A stretch of DNA of 64,000 nucleotides. Source: Glycomyces buryatensis. Its GTDB lineage: Bacteria > Actinomycetota > Actinomycetes > Mycobacteriales > Micromonosporaceae. Below, one piece after another: positions 42,402 through 51,328 of the stretch (the first letter of the stretch is position 1; each line of letters opens with the position of its first letter). The position numbers and the translations under genes were made by a program. Location: assembly GCF_004912275.1 (NCBI RefSeq), contig NZ_STGY01000007.1, positions 117,993-181,992 on the forward strand, written 5' to 3'. The notes beneath the pieces were generated by a model that worked only from the letters and a program-made list of their open reading frames with translations, searched no databases and was not told where the DNA came from.

Positions 42402-42454
42402 GCGGTGAGTATGTCAAGCCCCCCAGGTCACAGCGGACGGTTCGGCCTCACGTG

Positions 42455-43654
42455 TTACCCGTAGCTCACGACCGGCATTACGGCGCCGACCGGCGCGGTG
42501 AATTCGGAGAGTTTGGCTTCTTCCACGCCGTCGTCGCCGTCTTCGCCGTATTCGGCCAGCGTCCAGGTCTCGTCGCCGGTGTCGAAGTAGATTTCCCAGC
42601 TGCCGTCGGCGGCGATGTACCAGTTCTCCGCGTCGAATGCGGGGTCGTCCTCGGGCTCGCCCGATTCGTAGATATCGTCCGCTTCGAGGAATCCCTCTTC
42701 CTCGCCGTACCATTCCGTATTGACGCGTTCCACCAGCTCGGCGGCCTGTTCGTCACCTGAGAAATCGGCGACGGTCTGCTGGAAGTCCTCGTCCTCGACC
42801 GAGTCGCAGGTCTCCCGCTCCGAGGCGGTCCCCGCCTCGGGATCGAGGTCGGAGACGCAAGCGAAGCCCGGGTTGTAGTCGTCCAAGACGACCACGGATT
42901 CGAACGCCCCGCTCGCCGCCTCCAGGCCCCATTCGTGGTCCGCGTTGAACTGGTAGGAGCCGGGGACACCACCGGTGGCCGTGTTTAGATCGCCGGAGAA
43001 CACGGCGACGCTGTCGCTCCAGTCCAGGAGCGAGATCTCCGCGGCCGTCTCGAATACCTCGGACGTGAAATCCCCGGACGAGTTCTGGACGATCTCAAAG
43101 GACTGCCGGTTGTCATCGGTCACGTACGTGACCGCGAATTCCTCGCCGTCGGAGCGGACCGGGGTCCCCCAGTCCTCCCAGTCGACCCCCGGTTCCAAGG
43201 AGAATGCACTGGAGCCGTCAAGCGTGGCCACGTTGATCGACGTCTGCGTCTGGACCACATAGGCGTCGCTCAGCCGGTAGGCCTCAATCGGGTCTCCCTC
43301 GACGAATTCCATCGGGATCGTCTCGCCGTCCGCATTGAGCACGGCGTAGCCATCGATGTCGTCGTCCTCGAGCAGGATGTCCATGGCCAGCGTCTCCTGG
43401 ACATCGGCGGTCGACGTGGGCGCCGGGTCGTCGGTCTGGACCAGACCGGCCCAGGGCTGCCAGGCCACGGTGATGGCGCCCAGGACGACCAGGCTCATCC
43501 CGCCGGCGGCCGCGGACACCCGCCTGCGGCGGCGGATGCGCTTGGCGCCGCCGATGGCCGCGTCGGCCAGCCCCTGGTCCGTGAAGGAGACGGGGGCGGA
43601 ACCGGCGCGCTCGGACAGCTCCTCGCGGAGCATGCGTTCCAGGTCGTCGCTCAC
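42455..43654 (-). CDS. single-pass membrane protein paired with SigE-type sigma
   Basis: 399 residues, GTG 43654 overlapping the sigma stop (GTGA). A cytoplasmic N-terminus (about 1-45), SDDLERMLREELSERAG, with a basic patch, then one membrane helix (about 46-70) and a large acidic extracellular part. WYGEEEGFLEADDIYES and ENWYIAADGSWEIYFD are visible but match no family I know. Two Cys pairs (FACVSD, ETCDSVE) could form a disulfide. The layout fits an anti-sigma or sensor partner, though no zinc-binding anti-sigma motif is present. Confidence 0.75.
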   Translation of the reverse strand: MSDDLERMLREELSERAGSAPVSFTDQGLADAAIGGAKRIRRRRRVSAAAGGMSLVVLGAITVAWQPWAGLVQTDDPAPTSTADVQETLAMDILLEDDDIDGYAVLNADGETIPMEFVEGDPIEAYRLSDAYVVQTQTSINVATLDGSSAFSLEPGVDWEDWGTPVRSDGEEFAVTYVTDDNRQSFEIVQNSSGDFTSEVFETAAEISLLDWSDSVAVFSGDLNTATGGVPGSYQFNADHEWGLEAASGAFESVVVLDDYNPGFACVSDLDPEAGTASERETCDSVEDEDFQQTVADFSGDEQAAELVERVNTEWYGEEEGFLEADDIYESGEPEDDPAFDAENWYIAADGSWEIYFDTGDETWTLAEYGEDGDDGVEEAKLSEFTAPVGAVMPVVSYG

Positions 43655-44196
43655 GCCGCCTCCCCTGGGTGGACGGTGAGTCCCAGCGCCCCCGCGCGGT
43701 CGCCGAGCCGCTTGCGCATGCCGGCGAGGGCGCGCGAGGACTGGCTCTTGACGGTGCCGACCGAGATCCCCAGGACCTCGGCGATCTGGGCGTCGGTGCG
43801 GTTCTCGTAGTAGCGGAGGACCAGGACGGCGCGCTGGCGCTTGGGCAGGGCGGCGATGTGCTTCCACATGGCGTCGCGCATGGCCGACTGCTCGGCGAAG
43901 TCGCGCGAGGGGTCGGGGCGGTCCTCGAAGATCTCGGTGGGCTTCTCGCGGTTGGAGCGCTTGCGCCACCAGGAGGCGTTCGTGTTGTAGAGGATGCGAC
44001 GAGCGTAGGCGTCCACCGAGTCGGTGGTCCTGATTCGTCCCCACGCCAGGTAGGTCTTCGTCAAGGTCGTCTGCACCAAGTCCTCCGCTGTCGCCCAATT
44101 GCCCGTCAGGAGATAGGCCGCACGGTGCAGCCCGGCCGATCTGGCCGCCACGTACTCGCGGAACTCCTCGTCATGGGACGATTTGACCTCGCTCAC
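43651..44196 (-). CDS. SigE-family ECF sigma factor
   Basis: 181 residues from GTG 44196, with AAGGAG five bases upstream. Region 2: DEEFREYVAARSAGLHRAAYLLTG is split here as the typical SigE-family opening, then ATAEDLVQTTLTKTYLAW. Region 4: LPKRQRAVLVLRYYENRTDAQIAEVLGISVGTVKSQSSRAL contains the helix-turn-helix. This group is abundant in filamentous actinomycetes and usually lacks a classic anti-sigma. A 12-bp palindrome lies 62 bases upstream. Confidence 0.93.
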   Translation of the reverse strand: MSEVKSSHDEEFREYVAARSAGLHRAAYLLTGNWATAEDLVQTTLTKTYLAWGRIRTTDSVDAYARRILYNTNASWWRKRSNREKPTEIFEDRPDPSRDFAEQSAMRDAMWKHIAALPKRQRAVLVLRYYENRTDAQIAEVLGISVGTVKSQSSRALAGMRKRLGDRAGALGLTVHPGEAA

Positions 44197-44257
44197 GCGT
44201 CTCCTTGGGGGGTCGAATAACAGACGACTCACCCCCGACGAGTAGTTGCTTCGCAGT

Positions 44258-44269
44258 GCAGAATTCTGC
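44258..44269. promoter_or_regulatory. palindrome upstream of sigma gene
   Basis: GCAGAATTCTGC is a perfect 12-bp palindrome in the AT-richer promoter region of the SigE-type gene, a candidate operator. Confidence 0.4.
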
Positions 44270-44430
44270 CAAACAGTGGGTGATTACATCAACCGAGGGT
44301 TATTCGAAGTGAGTATACCTAGTAGGTGCCAACCCCCGGGTCCTGCATTGAGGCGTGTGCCGTGCACGACGTTCCGGTCCGGCGGGGCCCGCCACAAAAG
44401 TGCAGGATGAAACCTGCTGGGAGACAAGAA

Positions 44431-44450
44431 AGCCGCGCCGAAGCGCGGCT
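44431..44450 (-). terminator. terminator after PH-domain gene
   Basis: AGCCGCGC and GCGCGGCT pair around a TTCG loop on the minus strand, followed by TTCTT. It lies 20 bp past the gene stop. Confidence 0.85.
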
Positions 44451-44470
44451 GACTGAAGGAGATCGACCGG

Positions 44471-45298
44471 TCAGGCGTCCGCGCCGGCGTCCTTCTTGGG
44501 AGCCTCGTCGGGGATGAGGTCTTCCTCTTCCTCGGCCTCGCGCTCGTCGACGGCCTCGGGCTCGTACATCTCCTCGCACATCTGGAGGTAGAGCTCGTTG
44601 GGATTCGGCAGGTGCGGGACGTTCCGCAGCGCCTGGTCCTGGCCGGCTGACTCGATGATGAACTCGCCGTAATTGAGCATGCGGCCCATCGGGGTCTGGG
44701 CGTACTTCATGTCGGTGACGCGCCCGAGGGGCATCATGGCCACCGACCTGGTGATGACGCCCTGGATGAGCATGATCCGCTTGTTGGTCAGGATGAAGCG
44801 GTCCATGTACCAGTCGAGGATCTTCCATCCGACGAGGCCGAGGATAGCCAGCCAGATCAGGATGGTGATGGTCATGCCGGTGCCGCGGGAGTCGGACTCG
44901 ACCTTCATGAACAGCCCGGAGGCGAAACCCATGATGAAGGTCGCGAGGGTGCCGATGACGTACCAGGGCATGAGGTGGACCCAGTGGCGCCGCCACTCGC
45001 CTCGGTACTTCTCGGTGGGGAACAGGTATCGGGCCGAGATCGGCGACGGCACGTCGGGGACCGCCGGGGCGCGCACTCCGGAGAGGAGTCCGCCCGCCGG
45101 GCTGTCGTCGAAGCGGACGCCGTCGATATCGCTGGCGGCCGCCGCAGGGGCGCCGCCTACCGCGGCGCCGGCCTGAAATTCGCGAGTGGGATCGTCCGCG
45201 CCCGGGGTGGGACTGTCGGAGGGGGCGCGGGGGAAAGGGGGCTCCAGCGGCTCGGTGTCCTTGCTGTCCCCCGAGCCGCCTGCACCGAAATCGGTCAT
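44471..45298 (-). CDS. bacterial PH-domain membrane protein
   Basis: 275 residues. A disordered Pro/Ser N-terminus (about 1-95) precedes two membrane helices (about 112-135 and 148-168, ITILIWLAILGLVGWKIL). Then a bPH2-type domain: DRFILTNKRIMLIQGVITRSV, with PLGRVTDMKYAQTPMGRMLNYG. An acidic tail ends the protein. Such proteins are common in actinobacterial membranes; ligand unknown. It follows the 55-residue membrane gene by 10 bp. Confidence 0.85.
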   Translation of the reverse strand: MTDFGAGGSGDSKDTEPLEPPFPRAPSDSPTPGADDPTREFQAGAAVGGAPAAAASDIDGVRFDDSPAGGLLSGVRAPAVPDVPSPISARYLFPTEKYRGEWRRHWVHLMPWYVIGTLATFIMGFASGLFMKVESDSRGTGMTITILIWLAILGLVGWKILDWYMDRFILTNKRIMLIQGVITRSVAMMPLGRVTDMKYAQTPMGRMLNYGEFIIESAGQDQALRNVPHLPNPNELYLQMCEEMYEPEAVDEREAEEEEDLIPDEAPKKDAGADA

Positions 45299-45308
45299 GA
45301 TTGTGTCG

Positions 45309-45476
45309 TCATCCGGTCACCAGGTTCGTGAAGAACGCCGCAAAGCCGTTGGCTGCGTCGAGGATTCCGCCGGCGAGATTGCCGACCACATCACTGGCCT
45401 CGTTCGGCCTAAAGGCCACGAAGAACACCAGGAACGCGACACCGCCCCAGATCAGAATCTTCTTCAATTTCCTCAC
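45309..45476 (-). CDS. 55-residue membrane peptide
   Basis: A short gene: GTG 45476 (or TTG 45467, which has a better distance from GGGAGG) to TGA 45309. The peptide begins VRKLKKILIWGGVAFLVFF, a basic start and one helix, then ends AANGFAAFFTNLVTG. A second, amphipathic stretch is possible. Its place just before the PH-domain gene, same strand, and clean coding pattern argue that it is real. Confidence 0.7.
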   Translation of the reverse strand: MRKLKKILIWGGVAFLVFFVAFRPNEASDVVGNLAGGILDAANGFAAFFTNLVTG

Positions 45477-45978
45477 CCCTCCCGTCAAGGGTCCTGGCCC
45501 GAACGTTCGTCTGGCGCAGGCTGTGCTGAGTCTATCGCACGAATATGTCTCAGCTTTAAATTTTCAGTGGCGCTGATCCGGCACGTACCGGCTTGCGCCA
45601 CCGGGCAACAGCGTAACGTCTTCGTTCCACTTTTGCTCGACTCCGCCTGTCTACCTGCGGATGTAGATATTCGGTTATGACAACGGGGAGCTTACCGCAA
45701 GTCACCTTCCATTGGCTCAATGTAGGCGCAGCTCCTACCCCGACCCCAGGGATACGTCAGGTATCCGACACTCCCGGAAGCGATCCAGGAGAGCCGCCGA
45801 AGCCGGAGATCCACATCGGGCCGCAGGTCAAGTGTGCACCGGGGGTACGACAGTCCGAGAGGCCGCGAGGGAGACTCGTCCGGCGCCGGGTAGCGGCCGG
45901 AGACGAGGCCTCGGGCAGAGCCGGAACGGATGGACCAGACGTCACCGGAGAGGACTCGGCGGCATGGTGGGTTCGGGG
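45477..45978. other. intergenic region without visible gene
   Basis: About 500 bp between SpoU and the small membrane gene. Part of it (45490-45680) is AT-richer and should hold the promoter for the small gene. Open frames crossing 45690-45980 look like extensions or shadows of the SpoU region; none has a plausible start and domain. No RNA gene seen. Confidence 0.5.
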
Positions 45979-46617
45979 TCAGGGGCGCTGGTCGAATACG
46001 TGTTCGCGTACCCAGGCGTGCATGGCGATGCCGCTGGCCACGCCCGCGTTGATGGAGCGGGTCGAGCCGAACTGGGTGATCGAGCAGACCTTCGCGCAGA
46101 CGTCGCGGACCGGCTCGGACAGGCCCGGGCCCTCCTGGCCGAAGACCAGGACCGCCTTGCGCGGCAGGGAGGTCGTCTCGATCGGGACCGAGCCGGGAAG
46201 GTTGTCGATGCCGACTACGGCTAGTCCCTCGGCACCGGCCCACTCCACGAAACCCTCCACGGTGGCGTGGTGCTCCACGTGCTGGTACCGGTCGGTGACC
46301 ATGGCGCCGCGCCGGTTCCAGCGGCGCTTGCCGATGATGTGGACGGTGCGGGCGAGGAAGGCGTTGGCGTTGCGGACGACGGTGCCGATATTGAAGTCGT
46401 GCTGCCAGTTCTCGATGGCGACGTGGAAGTCGTGGCGGCGGGCGTCGAGGTCGGCGATGACGGCCTCGCGGCTCCAGTAGCGGTACTCGTCCACGACATT
46501 GCGGCGGTCGCCCATCCGGAGCAGATCGGGATCGTAACGGGGGTCGTCGGGCCAGGGCCCGTCCCAGGGTCCCACCCCGACCGCATCCGAGTCGCTACCG
46601 CCGTCCGCATTGATCAC
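45979..46617 (-). CDS. SpoU/TrmH-family RNA methyltransferase
   Basis: 212 residues. The three SPOUT motifs are present: NIGTVVRNANAF, VLVFGQEGPGLSEPV, and SITQFGSTRSINAGVASGIAM, which together form the knotted SAM site. It methylates the ribose 2'-O of tRNA or rRNA; the target is not known. A charged N-terminal extension of about 65 residues precedes the fold. TCCAAT ends six bases before GTG 46617, so the start is probably leaderless. Confidence 0.93.
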   Translation of the reverse strand: MINADGGSDSDAVGVGPWDGPWPDDPRYDPDLLRMGDRRNVVDEYRYWSREAVIADLDARRHDFHVAIENWQHDFNIGTVVRNANAFLARTVHIIGKRRWNRRGAMVTDRYQHVEHHATVEGFVEWAGAEGLAVVGIDNLPGSVPIETTSLPRKAVLVFGQEGPGLSEPVRDVCAKVCSITQFGSTRSINAGVASGIAMHAWVREHVFDQRP

Positions 46618-46691
46618 GGGCCAATTGGATCACGGCCCGCGTCACCCGGGGTCGGGTGTGTCGGCTCGCAGCTCCCCCCGTTCACGACGAT

Positions 46692-46783
46692 GCCCGGCGG
46701 GTGTGACGTTTCAGGTGGGGGCGCGATCGGCCTGTGTGCCCGGTGGGTGTGACGTTTCGGGTGGGTACGCGATCGGCCTGCGA
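46692..46783. repeat. 46-bp imperfect tandem duplication
   Basis: Two head-to-tail copies (46692-46737, 46738-46783) beginning GCCCGGYGGGTGTGACGTTT and ending in GCGATCGGCCTG. They differ at a handful of positions. Noncoding, upstream of the SpoU gene. Confidence 0.9.
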
Positions 46784-46809
46784 GGTTTCCAAGGGAAACC
46801 TGGCAGGCC
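46775..46809 (+). terminator. long hairpin followed by T run
   Basis: GGCCTGC/GCAGGCC and AGGTTTCC/GGAAACCT arms stack with one G-G mismatch around an AAG loop. GATTTTCC follows on the plus strand. No plus-strand gene lies before it, so it could end an unseen small RNA or be a regulatory structure. Confidence 0.5.
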
Positions 46810-46838
46810 GATTTTCCGCTGATTCGCGCTGGTATTGG

Positions 46839-46877
46839 GTCGCCCCGGCGGCTACGGGGGAAACCTACCGGGGCGAC
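46839..46877. repeat. 10-bp inverted repeat
   Basis: GTCGCCCCGG and CCGGGGCGAC are perfect complements 19 bases apart, with GGGGAAACC in the loop. With the two structures to its left, it fills the 338-bp gap between SpoU and copA. Confidence 0.7.
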
Positions 46878-46955
46878 ACGAAACATACTAACTACCACCT
46901 GCCTGCGATCGTGCACACACCTAATTGAATTCCCTTGCCCCGTAAGGAAAGTGGG

Positions 46956-49241
46956 TCACTCTAAGTCCCCTGTCGCGTCACCTTGCCCAGGCGTCGCTCG
47001 CACCCCAGTCGTAGCCGGTGCGCTCGACGACGGCGAGCCGGCCATTGGCGCAGTGGCCGTGAACGTTCGCAGCCGCTGCGAGTTCGCGACCACCGAGACG
47101 CTCGAGAACGCCATCGCCAGGCCGGCGATCATCGGGTTGAGCAGTCCGAAGGCCGCCAGCGGGATCGCCGCGGCGTTGTAGCCGAACGCCCAGCCCAGGT
47201 TCTGCCGGATGTTCCGGAGCGTCTTCCGCGCCAGGCGGATCGCGTCGACCGCCACCAGCAGGTCCCCGCGGACCAGCGTCATATCGCTGGCCGCGATCGC
47301 CACGTCGGTGCCGGTGCCCATCGCGATGCCCAGGTCGGCGGCCGCCAGAGCGGCGGCGTCGTTGATCCCGTCGCCGACCATTGCCACGACCCGGCCCTCC
47401 GACTGGAGCCGGCCGATCTCGGCGAGCTTGTCCTCCGGCAGGACCTCGGCGATGACCCGGTCGATGCCGACCTCGGCCGCCACGGCTTCGGCCACGGCCT
47501 TCGCGTCCCCGGTCAGCAGGATCGGGGTCAGGCCCAGCCGCTTGAGCTCGGCCACGGCGCGTTCGCTGGTGGGCTTGACGGTGTCGGCCACGGCGATGGT
47601 GCCGATGACCTCGCCGTCGGCGGTCACTTCCACGACCGTCGCCACCTTGGAGTCCGCTCTGCCACCGGTCGAGCGGCCCACCTCCACGGTCCGGCCCTCG
47701 ACGGTGCCCTTCACCCCGATGCCGGGGCGGCCCGCGAAGTCTCGGGCCTCGGGCAGCTCCCCGAACTTCGCGGCCGCCGAGTCGGCGATGGCTCGGGCGA
47801 TCGGGTGCTCGGAGGCGTGCTCGACCGCTCCGGCCAGGCGCAGGGCGTCCTCACTGGAGTAGTCGACGACGCTCATCTGGCCGGTGGTGACGGTGCCGGT
47901 CTTGTCCAGCACGATGGTGTCGATCCGCTTGGTCGACTCCAGGACCTGCGGGCCGGAGATGAGGATGCCCTCCTTGGCGGCGCGGGCGGTGCCGATCATG
48001 AGCGCCATCGGGGTGGCCAGGCCGAGCGCGCAGGGGCAGGCGATGACCAGGACCGCGACCGCCGCGGAGACGGCGAACCCGATGCCGCCCGTGTACCCCC
48101 AGGTCGCCAGGACGATCAGACTGATCGCGATGACGATGGGGACGAAGACGGACGAGATGCCGTCGGCCAGGCGCTGGACGGCGGCCTTGGACGCCTGGGC
48201 GTCCTCGACCATGCGGGCCATCTGGGCCAGCTGGGTATCCGAGCCGACGCGGGTGGCGCGGACGACGAGTCGCCCGGAGGCGTTGACGGTGGCGCCGGTG
48301 ACCTGGTCCCCCGGCGTGGCTTCGACGGGGACGGACTCGCCGGTCAGCATGGACTCGTCCACTGCGGAGGAACCGGAGACGACCTCGCCGTCGGTGGCGA
48401 TCTTCTCGCCGGGCCGGACCACGAACTCGTCGCCGACGGCCAGCTCGCCGATCGGGACGCGGACCTCCTTGCCGTCGCGCAGGACCGCGACGTCCTTGGC
48501 GCCCAGCTTCATCAGGGCGCGCAGGGCGGCGCCGGCCTGGCGCTTCGAGCGGTGTTCGAGGTAGCGGCCGAGCAGGACGAACGCGGTGACGCCCGCCGCC
48601 GCTTCGAGGTAGATGTTCGAGGCGGGGTCGACGCCTGAGGCGACCAGCGTGAAGGAGTGGGTCATGCCGGGCATGCCGGCCTGCCCGAGGAACAGCGCCC
48701 ACACCGACCAGCCGAAGGCCGCGAGGGTGCCCATCGAGACGAGCGTGTCCATATTGGCGCTGCCGCGGCGGGCGCCGAGCGCGGCGACGCGGTGGAAGGG
48801 CCAGCCGCCCCACACGACGACGGGCGCGGCCAGCGTGAGCGAGAGCCACTGCCAGTAGTCGAATTGGAGAGCCGGGACCATCGAGAGCACGATGACGGGC
48901 ACGGCCAGGATGAGCGAACCGATGGTGCGCTGACGCAGCGACCGCAGTTCGGCCTCGCCGACGGCGGCGGCGTGGTCGTGCGGGTCGGCGGCGGGCGCGC
49001 CGGGGTGCGCTTCGCCGTGGACGGGTTCGGGCGCTACGGGGGCGGCGCCGTAGCCGGTGCGCTCGACGACGGCGACGAGTTCGTCGGCGCCGACCCCCTC
49101 GGGGGCGTTCACGCGGGCGCGCTCGGTCGCGAAGTTGACGGTGGCCTCGCAGCCGTCGACCCGGTTCAACTTCTTCTCGATCCGGGCGGCGCACGAGGAG
49201 CACGTCATCCCGGTGATGTCGAGGTCGATGATGGTGCCCAT
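46956..49241 (-). CDS. copA: copper-exporting P1B-type ATPase
   Basis: 761 residues. An N-terminal metal-binding domain with [10 protein letters not shown] (Cys14, Cys17), then a His-containing linker (DPHDHAAA). The membrane part has the metal site CPC at 402-404. Phosphorylation Asp446 in DKTGT, actuator TGES, nucleotide-domain SEHPIARA, and hinge [10 protein letters not shown]. It exports Cu(I) using ATP. ATG 49241. A CsoR-type operator lies 12 bp upstream. No copZ chaperone or csoR gene is adjacent. Confidence 0.95.
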   Translation of the reverse strand: MGTIIDLDITGMTCSSCAARIEKKLNRVDGCEATVNFATERARVNAPEGVGADELVAVVERTGYGAAPVAPEPVHGEAHPGAPAADPHDHAAAVGEAELRSLRQRTIGSLILAVPVIVLSMVPALQFDYWQWLSLTLAAPVVVWGGWPFHRVAALGARRGSANMDTLVSMGTLAAFGWSVWALFLGQAGMPGMTHSFTLVASGVDPASNIYLEAAAGVTAFVLLGRYLEHRSKRQAGAALRALMKLGAKDVAVLRDGKEVRVPIGELAVGDEFVVRPGEKIATDGEVVSGSSAVDESMLTGESVPVEATPGDQVTGATVNASGRLVVRATRVGSDTQLAQMARMVEDAQASKAAVQRLADGISSVFVPIVIAISLIVLATWGYTGGIGFAVSAAVAVLVIACPCALGLATPMALMIGTARAAKEGILISGPQVLESTKRIDTIVLDKTGTVTTGQMSVVDYSSEDALRLAGAVEHASEHPIARAIADSAAAKFGELPEARDFAGRPGIGVKGTVEGRTVEVGRSTGGRADSKVATVVEVTADGEVIGTIAVADTVKPTSERAVAELKRLGLTPILLTGDAKAVAEAVAAEVGIDRVIAEVLPEDKLAEIGRLQSEGRVVAMVGDGINDAAALAAADLGIAMGTGTDVAIAASDMTLVRGDLLVAVDAIRLARKTLRNIRQNLGWAFGYNAAAIPLAAFGLLNPMIAGLAMAFSSVSVVANSQRLRTFTATAPMAGSPSSSAPATTGVRATPGQGDATGDLE

Positions 49242-49252
49242 GCCCTGAACCG

Positions 49253-49267
49253 TACCCCTAGGGGGTA
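49253..49267. promoter_or_regulatory. CsoR-type copper operator
   Basis: TACCCCTAGGGGGTA is close to the known CsoR operator of actinobacteria, two G tracts flanking a TA centre. It lies 12-26 bases before the copA ATG, so a bound CsoR would block the promoter until Cu(I) releases it. Confidence 0.75.
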
Positions 49268-49305
49268 TCAATTGCAACCAAGCAATCCGCTCGGAGCGCG
49301 CAGGT

Positions 49306-49333
49306 AATCCTATAGGATATATCCTATAGGATT
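49306..49333. repeat. 28-bp perfect palindrome made of two ATCCTATAGGAT units
   Basis: Two 12-bp palindromes (49307-49318 and 49321-49332) joined by AT, with one matching base on each side, form one 28-bp perfect palindrome. It lies 5 bp past the acetoacetyl-CoA synthetase stop and 65 bp before copA. AT-rich in a GC-rich genome. Confidence 0.9.
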
Positions 49334-49338
49334 TGCCG

Positions 49339-51258
49339 TCAGAGGAACGCCTTCAGCGATTCGGGGTTCGCCAGCGCTTCCTTCGAGATCGCCTCTTCGG
49401 GCTTGATGCCCTTGAGGATCTGCTTGACCGGGATCTCGACCTTCTTGCCGCTGAGCGTCCGCGGGATCGCCGGGACCTGCTTGACCACGTCCGGCACGTG
49501 CCGGGGCGAAAGCTGCTCGCGCAGCGCCCGCAGGATCCGCGTCCGCATCTCGTCGTCCAGCGTGTGACCCTCGGCGCAGGCCACGTACAGCAGCAGCCGG
49601 TCCTCGTCCTGGTCGTCCAGGTGGACCACCAGCGAGTCGGCCACGCCGTCGATCGCCTCGACCACCGCGTAGAACTCGGCGGTGCCCATCCGGACCCCTC
49701 CCCGGTTCAGGGTGGCGTCGCTGCGCCCGGAGATGACGGCCGATCCCCTTTCGGTGATGGTGATCCAGTCGCCGTGGCGCCAGATGCCGGGGAAGTCGGT
49801 CAGGTAGGTGTCGCGGTAGCGGTGCTTGAGCGGGTCGCCCCACAGTCCGACCGGCATGGAGGGCATGGGCGAGACGATGACGAGTTCGCCCTCGCGTCCG
49901 ATCGCGGCGTGGCCGCTGGAGTCGAAGGACTGGACGTTCGCGCCGAGGGCGCGGCATGACAGCTCGCCGCGCCAGACCGGCACGGTAGGCGCGCCGCCGA
50001 GGAAGCCGGTGCACAGGTCGGTGCCGCCGGACAGCGATTGGAGCTGCGCGGTCTTGCTGATCTCGTCGTAGACGTAGTCGAAGCCGACGTCGGGCAGCGG
50101 CGCCCCGGTGGAGCCGATGCCGCGCAGGGCGCTCAGGTCGGCCTCGCGGGCGGGCTTGACGCCCCTGGCGCGGCAGGCCATGAGGAAGGGGGCGGAGGTG
50201 CCGAAGAAGGTGGTCCCGGATGCTTCCGCCAGGCGCCACATGCCGACCGGGTCGGGTGCGCCGTCGAACATGACGATGCCGGCGCCGACGATCGGGGCCG
50301 ACATGAGGTAGTTCCACATCATCCAGCCGGTGGTGGAGTACCAGAAGAAGCGGTCGCCGGGGCCGAGGTCGTGGTGCAGGGAGTGCATCTTGGCGTGCTC
50401 GATGGCCATGCCGCCGTGGGAGTGGACGATGGCCTTGGGCAGCCCGGTGGTGCCGGAGGAGTAGAGGATGTAGAGCGGGTGGTCGAAGGAGACCGGTTCG
50501 AATTCGACGCCTTCGTCGTAGGCGCAGAAGCGGTCCCAGGGCTCGCCGTCGGTCGGGTTCCGGCCCAGGTACGGGAGGGTGACGAGTTGCCTGAGGGTCT
50601 CCAGGCCCCGCGCCACCTCGCGGACCTCCGCGGAGCGGTCGATCTCCTTGGCGCCGTACTTGTACCCGTCGACGGCGACCATGACGGTGGGCTCGATCTG
50701 CTTGAAGCGGTCGAGGACGGCCTTGGCGCCGAATTCGGGCGCGCAGCTGGAGAAGACGGCGCCGAGGCTGGCGGTGGCGAGCATGAGCGCGAGCGTCTCG
50801 GGGATGTTCGGCATCCACGCGGCGACGCGGTCGCCGCGCCGGACCCCGTGGGCGACCAGGCCGGCCCGGGCGCGGGCGGTGGCCTCGCGGAGGTCGGCGA
50901 GGGTCCATTCGACGGGGTCGCGGGAGTCGGAGTAGGCGCGGATGAGGACTTCATCGTCGTCGGCGCCGGGCGCGGTGAGGACCGCGCGGGCGTAGTTGAA
51001 GCTCTCGTCGGGGAACCAGACGGTGTCGGGCATGGCCTCGTCGGCCAGGACCCGGTGCTCGGGCACGGTCTTGCCGAGCCCGAAGTACTCCCAGATGGAG
51101 CCCCAGAAGGGCCTCAGGTGCTCCACGGAGTACCGCCACAGTGCCGGATACGACGTGAGGTCGCGTTCCTCCCGGCGGGACAGCCACTGGCTGAACCGTC
51201 CGATGTTCGTCGTCTCCACCGCGTCGGGTCGCGGCAGCCACAGCACCTCGTTCGTCAC
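49339..51258 (-). CDS. acetoacetyl-CoA synthetase
   Basis: 639 residues from GTG 51258, with GGAGG five bases upstream. ANL-superfamily motifs: [33 protein letters not shown], and near the end [17 protein letters not shown] with the catalytic Lys. The ACAS-like N-terminus [19 protein letters not shown] is typical of acetoacetate-CoA ligases. It activates acetoacetate for ketone use or polyhydroxyalkanoate and lipid synthesis. copA follows it on the same strand after the palindrome. Confidence 0.93.
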   Translation of the reverse strand: MTNEVLWLPRPDAVETTNIGRFSQWLSRREERDLTSYPALWRYSVEHLRPFWGSIWEYFGLGKTVPEHRVLADEAMPDTVWFPDESFNYARAVLTAPGADDDEVLIRAYSDSRDPVEWTLADLREATARARAGLVAHGVRRGDRVAAWMPNIPETLALMLATASLGAVFSSCAPEFGAKAVLDRFKQIEPTVMVAVDGYKYGAKEIDRSAEVREVARGLETLRQLVTLPYLGRNPTDGEPWDRFCAYDEGVEFEPVSFDHPLYILYSSGTTGLPKAIVHSHGGMAIEHAKMHSLHHDLGPGDRFFWYSTTGWMMWNYLMSAPIVGAGIVMFDGAPDPVGMWRLAEASGTTFFGTSAPFLMACRARGVKPAREADLSALRGIGSTGAPLPDVGFDYVYDEISKTAQLQSLSGGTDLCTGFLGGAPTVPVWRGELSCRALGANVQSFDSSGHAAIGREGELVIVSPMPSMPVGLWGDPLKHRYRDTYLTDFPGIWRHGDWITITERGSAVISGRSDATLNRGGVRMGTAEFYAVVEAIDGVADSLVVHLDDQDEDRLLLYVACAEGHTLDDEMRTRILRALREQLSPRHVPDVVKQVPAIPRTLSGKKVEIPVKQILKGIKPEEAISKEALANPESLKAFL

Positions 51259-51328
51259 GGTCGCCTCCTGACCTACCACCCCAGTGTGGTCTACAGCACT
51301 ATCGTGACACGCACGAGGGGGACTCTCG

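Noticed and set aside
45692..46243. 183-codon minus frame past the SpoU stop
   Set aside because: Arg/Pro-rich shadow overlapping SpoU; no ribosome site or domain.
49310..50908. 532-codon minus frame inside the acetoacetyl-CoA synthetase gene
   Set aside because: Out-of-frame shadow full of Arg, Pro and His; the synthetase frame has all motifs.
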